This document shows, piece by piece, positions 15,950 through 16,115 of a DNA stretch of 16,115 nucleotides (positions are counted from its first letter, which is position 1; the number at the start of each line of letters is the position of its first letter). The position numbers were made by a program, and so were the translations under genes. The DNA is from Thioalkalivibrio sp. (lineage in GTDB: Bacteria; Pseudomonadota; Gammaproteobacteria; Ectothiorhodospirales; Ectothiorhodospiraceae), in assembly GCA_003550945.1 (NCBI GenBank), contig PULL01000051.1, positions 1 through 16,115 on the forward strand. The letters run 5' to 3'. The notes beneath the pieces were generated by a model that was not told where the DNA came from, ran no database searches, and worked only from the letters and a program-made list of their open reading frames with translations.

Positions 15950-16115
15950 CAGGCGGCACCCAGAAGGATTTCTTCGTCGTCGAGATAGCTGGCGGCAAAT
16001 TCCAGGGCTTGGCGCAGGTCCTCGTCCTCCAGTTCCGGATACTCATGCTTCAGCTCGGCCCGATCCGGGTAGACCGCCATGGCACGCACCACCCGCTTGA
16101 CGGTTAGGCGCATGC
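15949..16115 (-). CDS. DUF433 antitoxin, C-terminal part (runs off the window)
   Basis: The visible 54 residues, ending LLGAA, include RLTVKRVVRAMAVYP (2-16) and HEYPELEDEDLRQALEFAA (23-41), the C-terminal half of DUF433 proteins, which are paired with DUF5615 PIN-like toxins. The ATG at 16113 is probably internal, since the family has another 20-25 residues ahead of this block that would lie beyond the window. The stop codon overlaps the toxin start by one base. Confidence 0.75.
   Translation of the reverse strand, partial: MRLTVKRVVRAMAVYPDRAELKHEYPELEDEDLRQALEFAASYLDDEEILLGAA

Overview
The window is GC-rich, densely coded bacterial DNA. Codon use, gene content (MaeB-type malic enzyme, DUF423 and YaiI/YqxD proteins, a sodium:solute symporter, an NtrC-type regulator, several toxin-antitoxin fragments) and the look of its repeats suggest a proteobacterium, perhaps a gammaproteobacterium of the Ectothiorhodospiraceae/Chromatiales type. 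The taxonomic guess is inference only.

Layout. 1-2410 (minus strand): an iorAB operon for indolepyruvate:ferredoxin oxidoreductase, followed downstream by palindromic dispersed repeats and the first 29 codons of another gene, possibly a phenylacetate-CoA-ligase-like enzyme. 2666-3034 (plus): a hotdog acyl-CoA thioesterase, divergent from iorA. 3215-5339 (minus): a sodium:solute symporter and, just downstream, a 56-residue one-helix protein of the symporter small accessory type. 5642-7038: a DUF423 membrane protein (minus), a YaiI/YqxD protein (plus) and a small DUF3060-like lipoprotein (minus). 7350-10086 (plus): a cupin protein and the malic enzyme MaeB with its fused phosphotransacetylase-like domain.

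10087-14950 is the most interesting part. A minus-strand operon encodes a Tat-exported PhnD-family periplasmic binding protein, a two-helix sensor histidine kinase and a sigma-54 activator of the NtrC family with an intact GAFTGA loop. The genes overlap by 8 and 4 nt. Facing this operon is a plus-strand class I methyltransferase gene. It has a consensus -24/-12 sigma-54 promoter (TGGCAC-N5-TTGCT) and, 90-150 bp upstream of that, two 16-bp dyads (GTTACC-N4-GGTAAC, one perfect and one with a single mismatch). A third, perfect copy of the dyad lies about 90 bp upstream of the binding-protein gene. The simplest reading is a binding protein-kinase-activator circuit that regulates itself and switches on the methyltransferase. 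The architecture is that of the arsenite-sensing AioXSR/ArxXSR systems, and the dyad fits the AioR site pattern as I remember it, but no arsenite oxidase lies in the window, so signal and methyltransferase substrate are open.

14951-16115 is an accessory, decaying region: a GC-palindromic segment resembling mobile-element debris, a truncated HepT remnant after an intact MntA-like nucleotidyltransferase, and a DUF433-DUF5615 toxin-antitoxin pair whose toxin is cut short.
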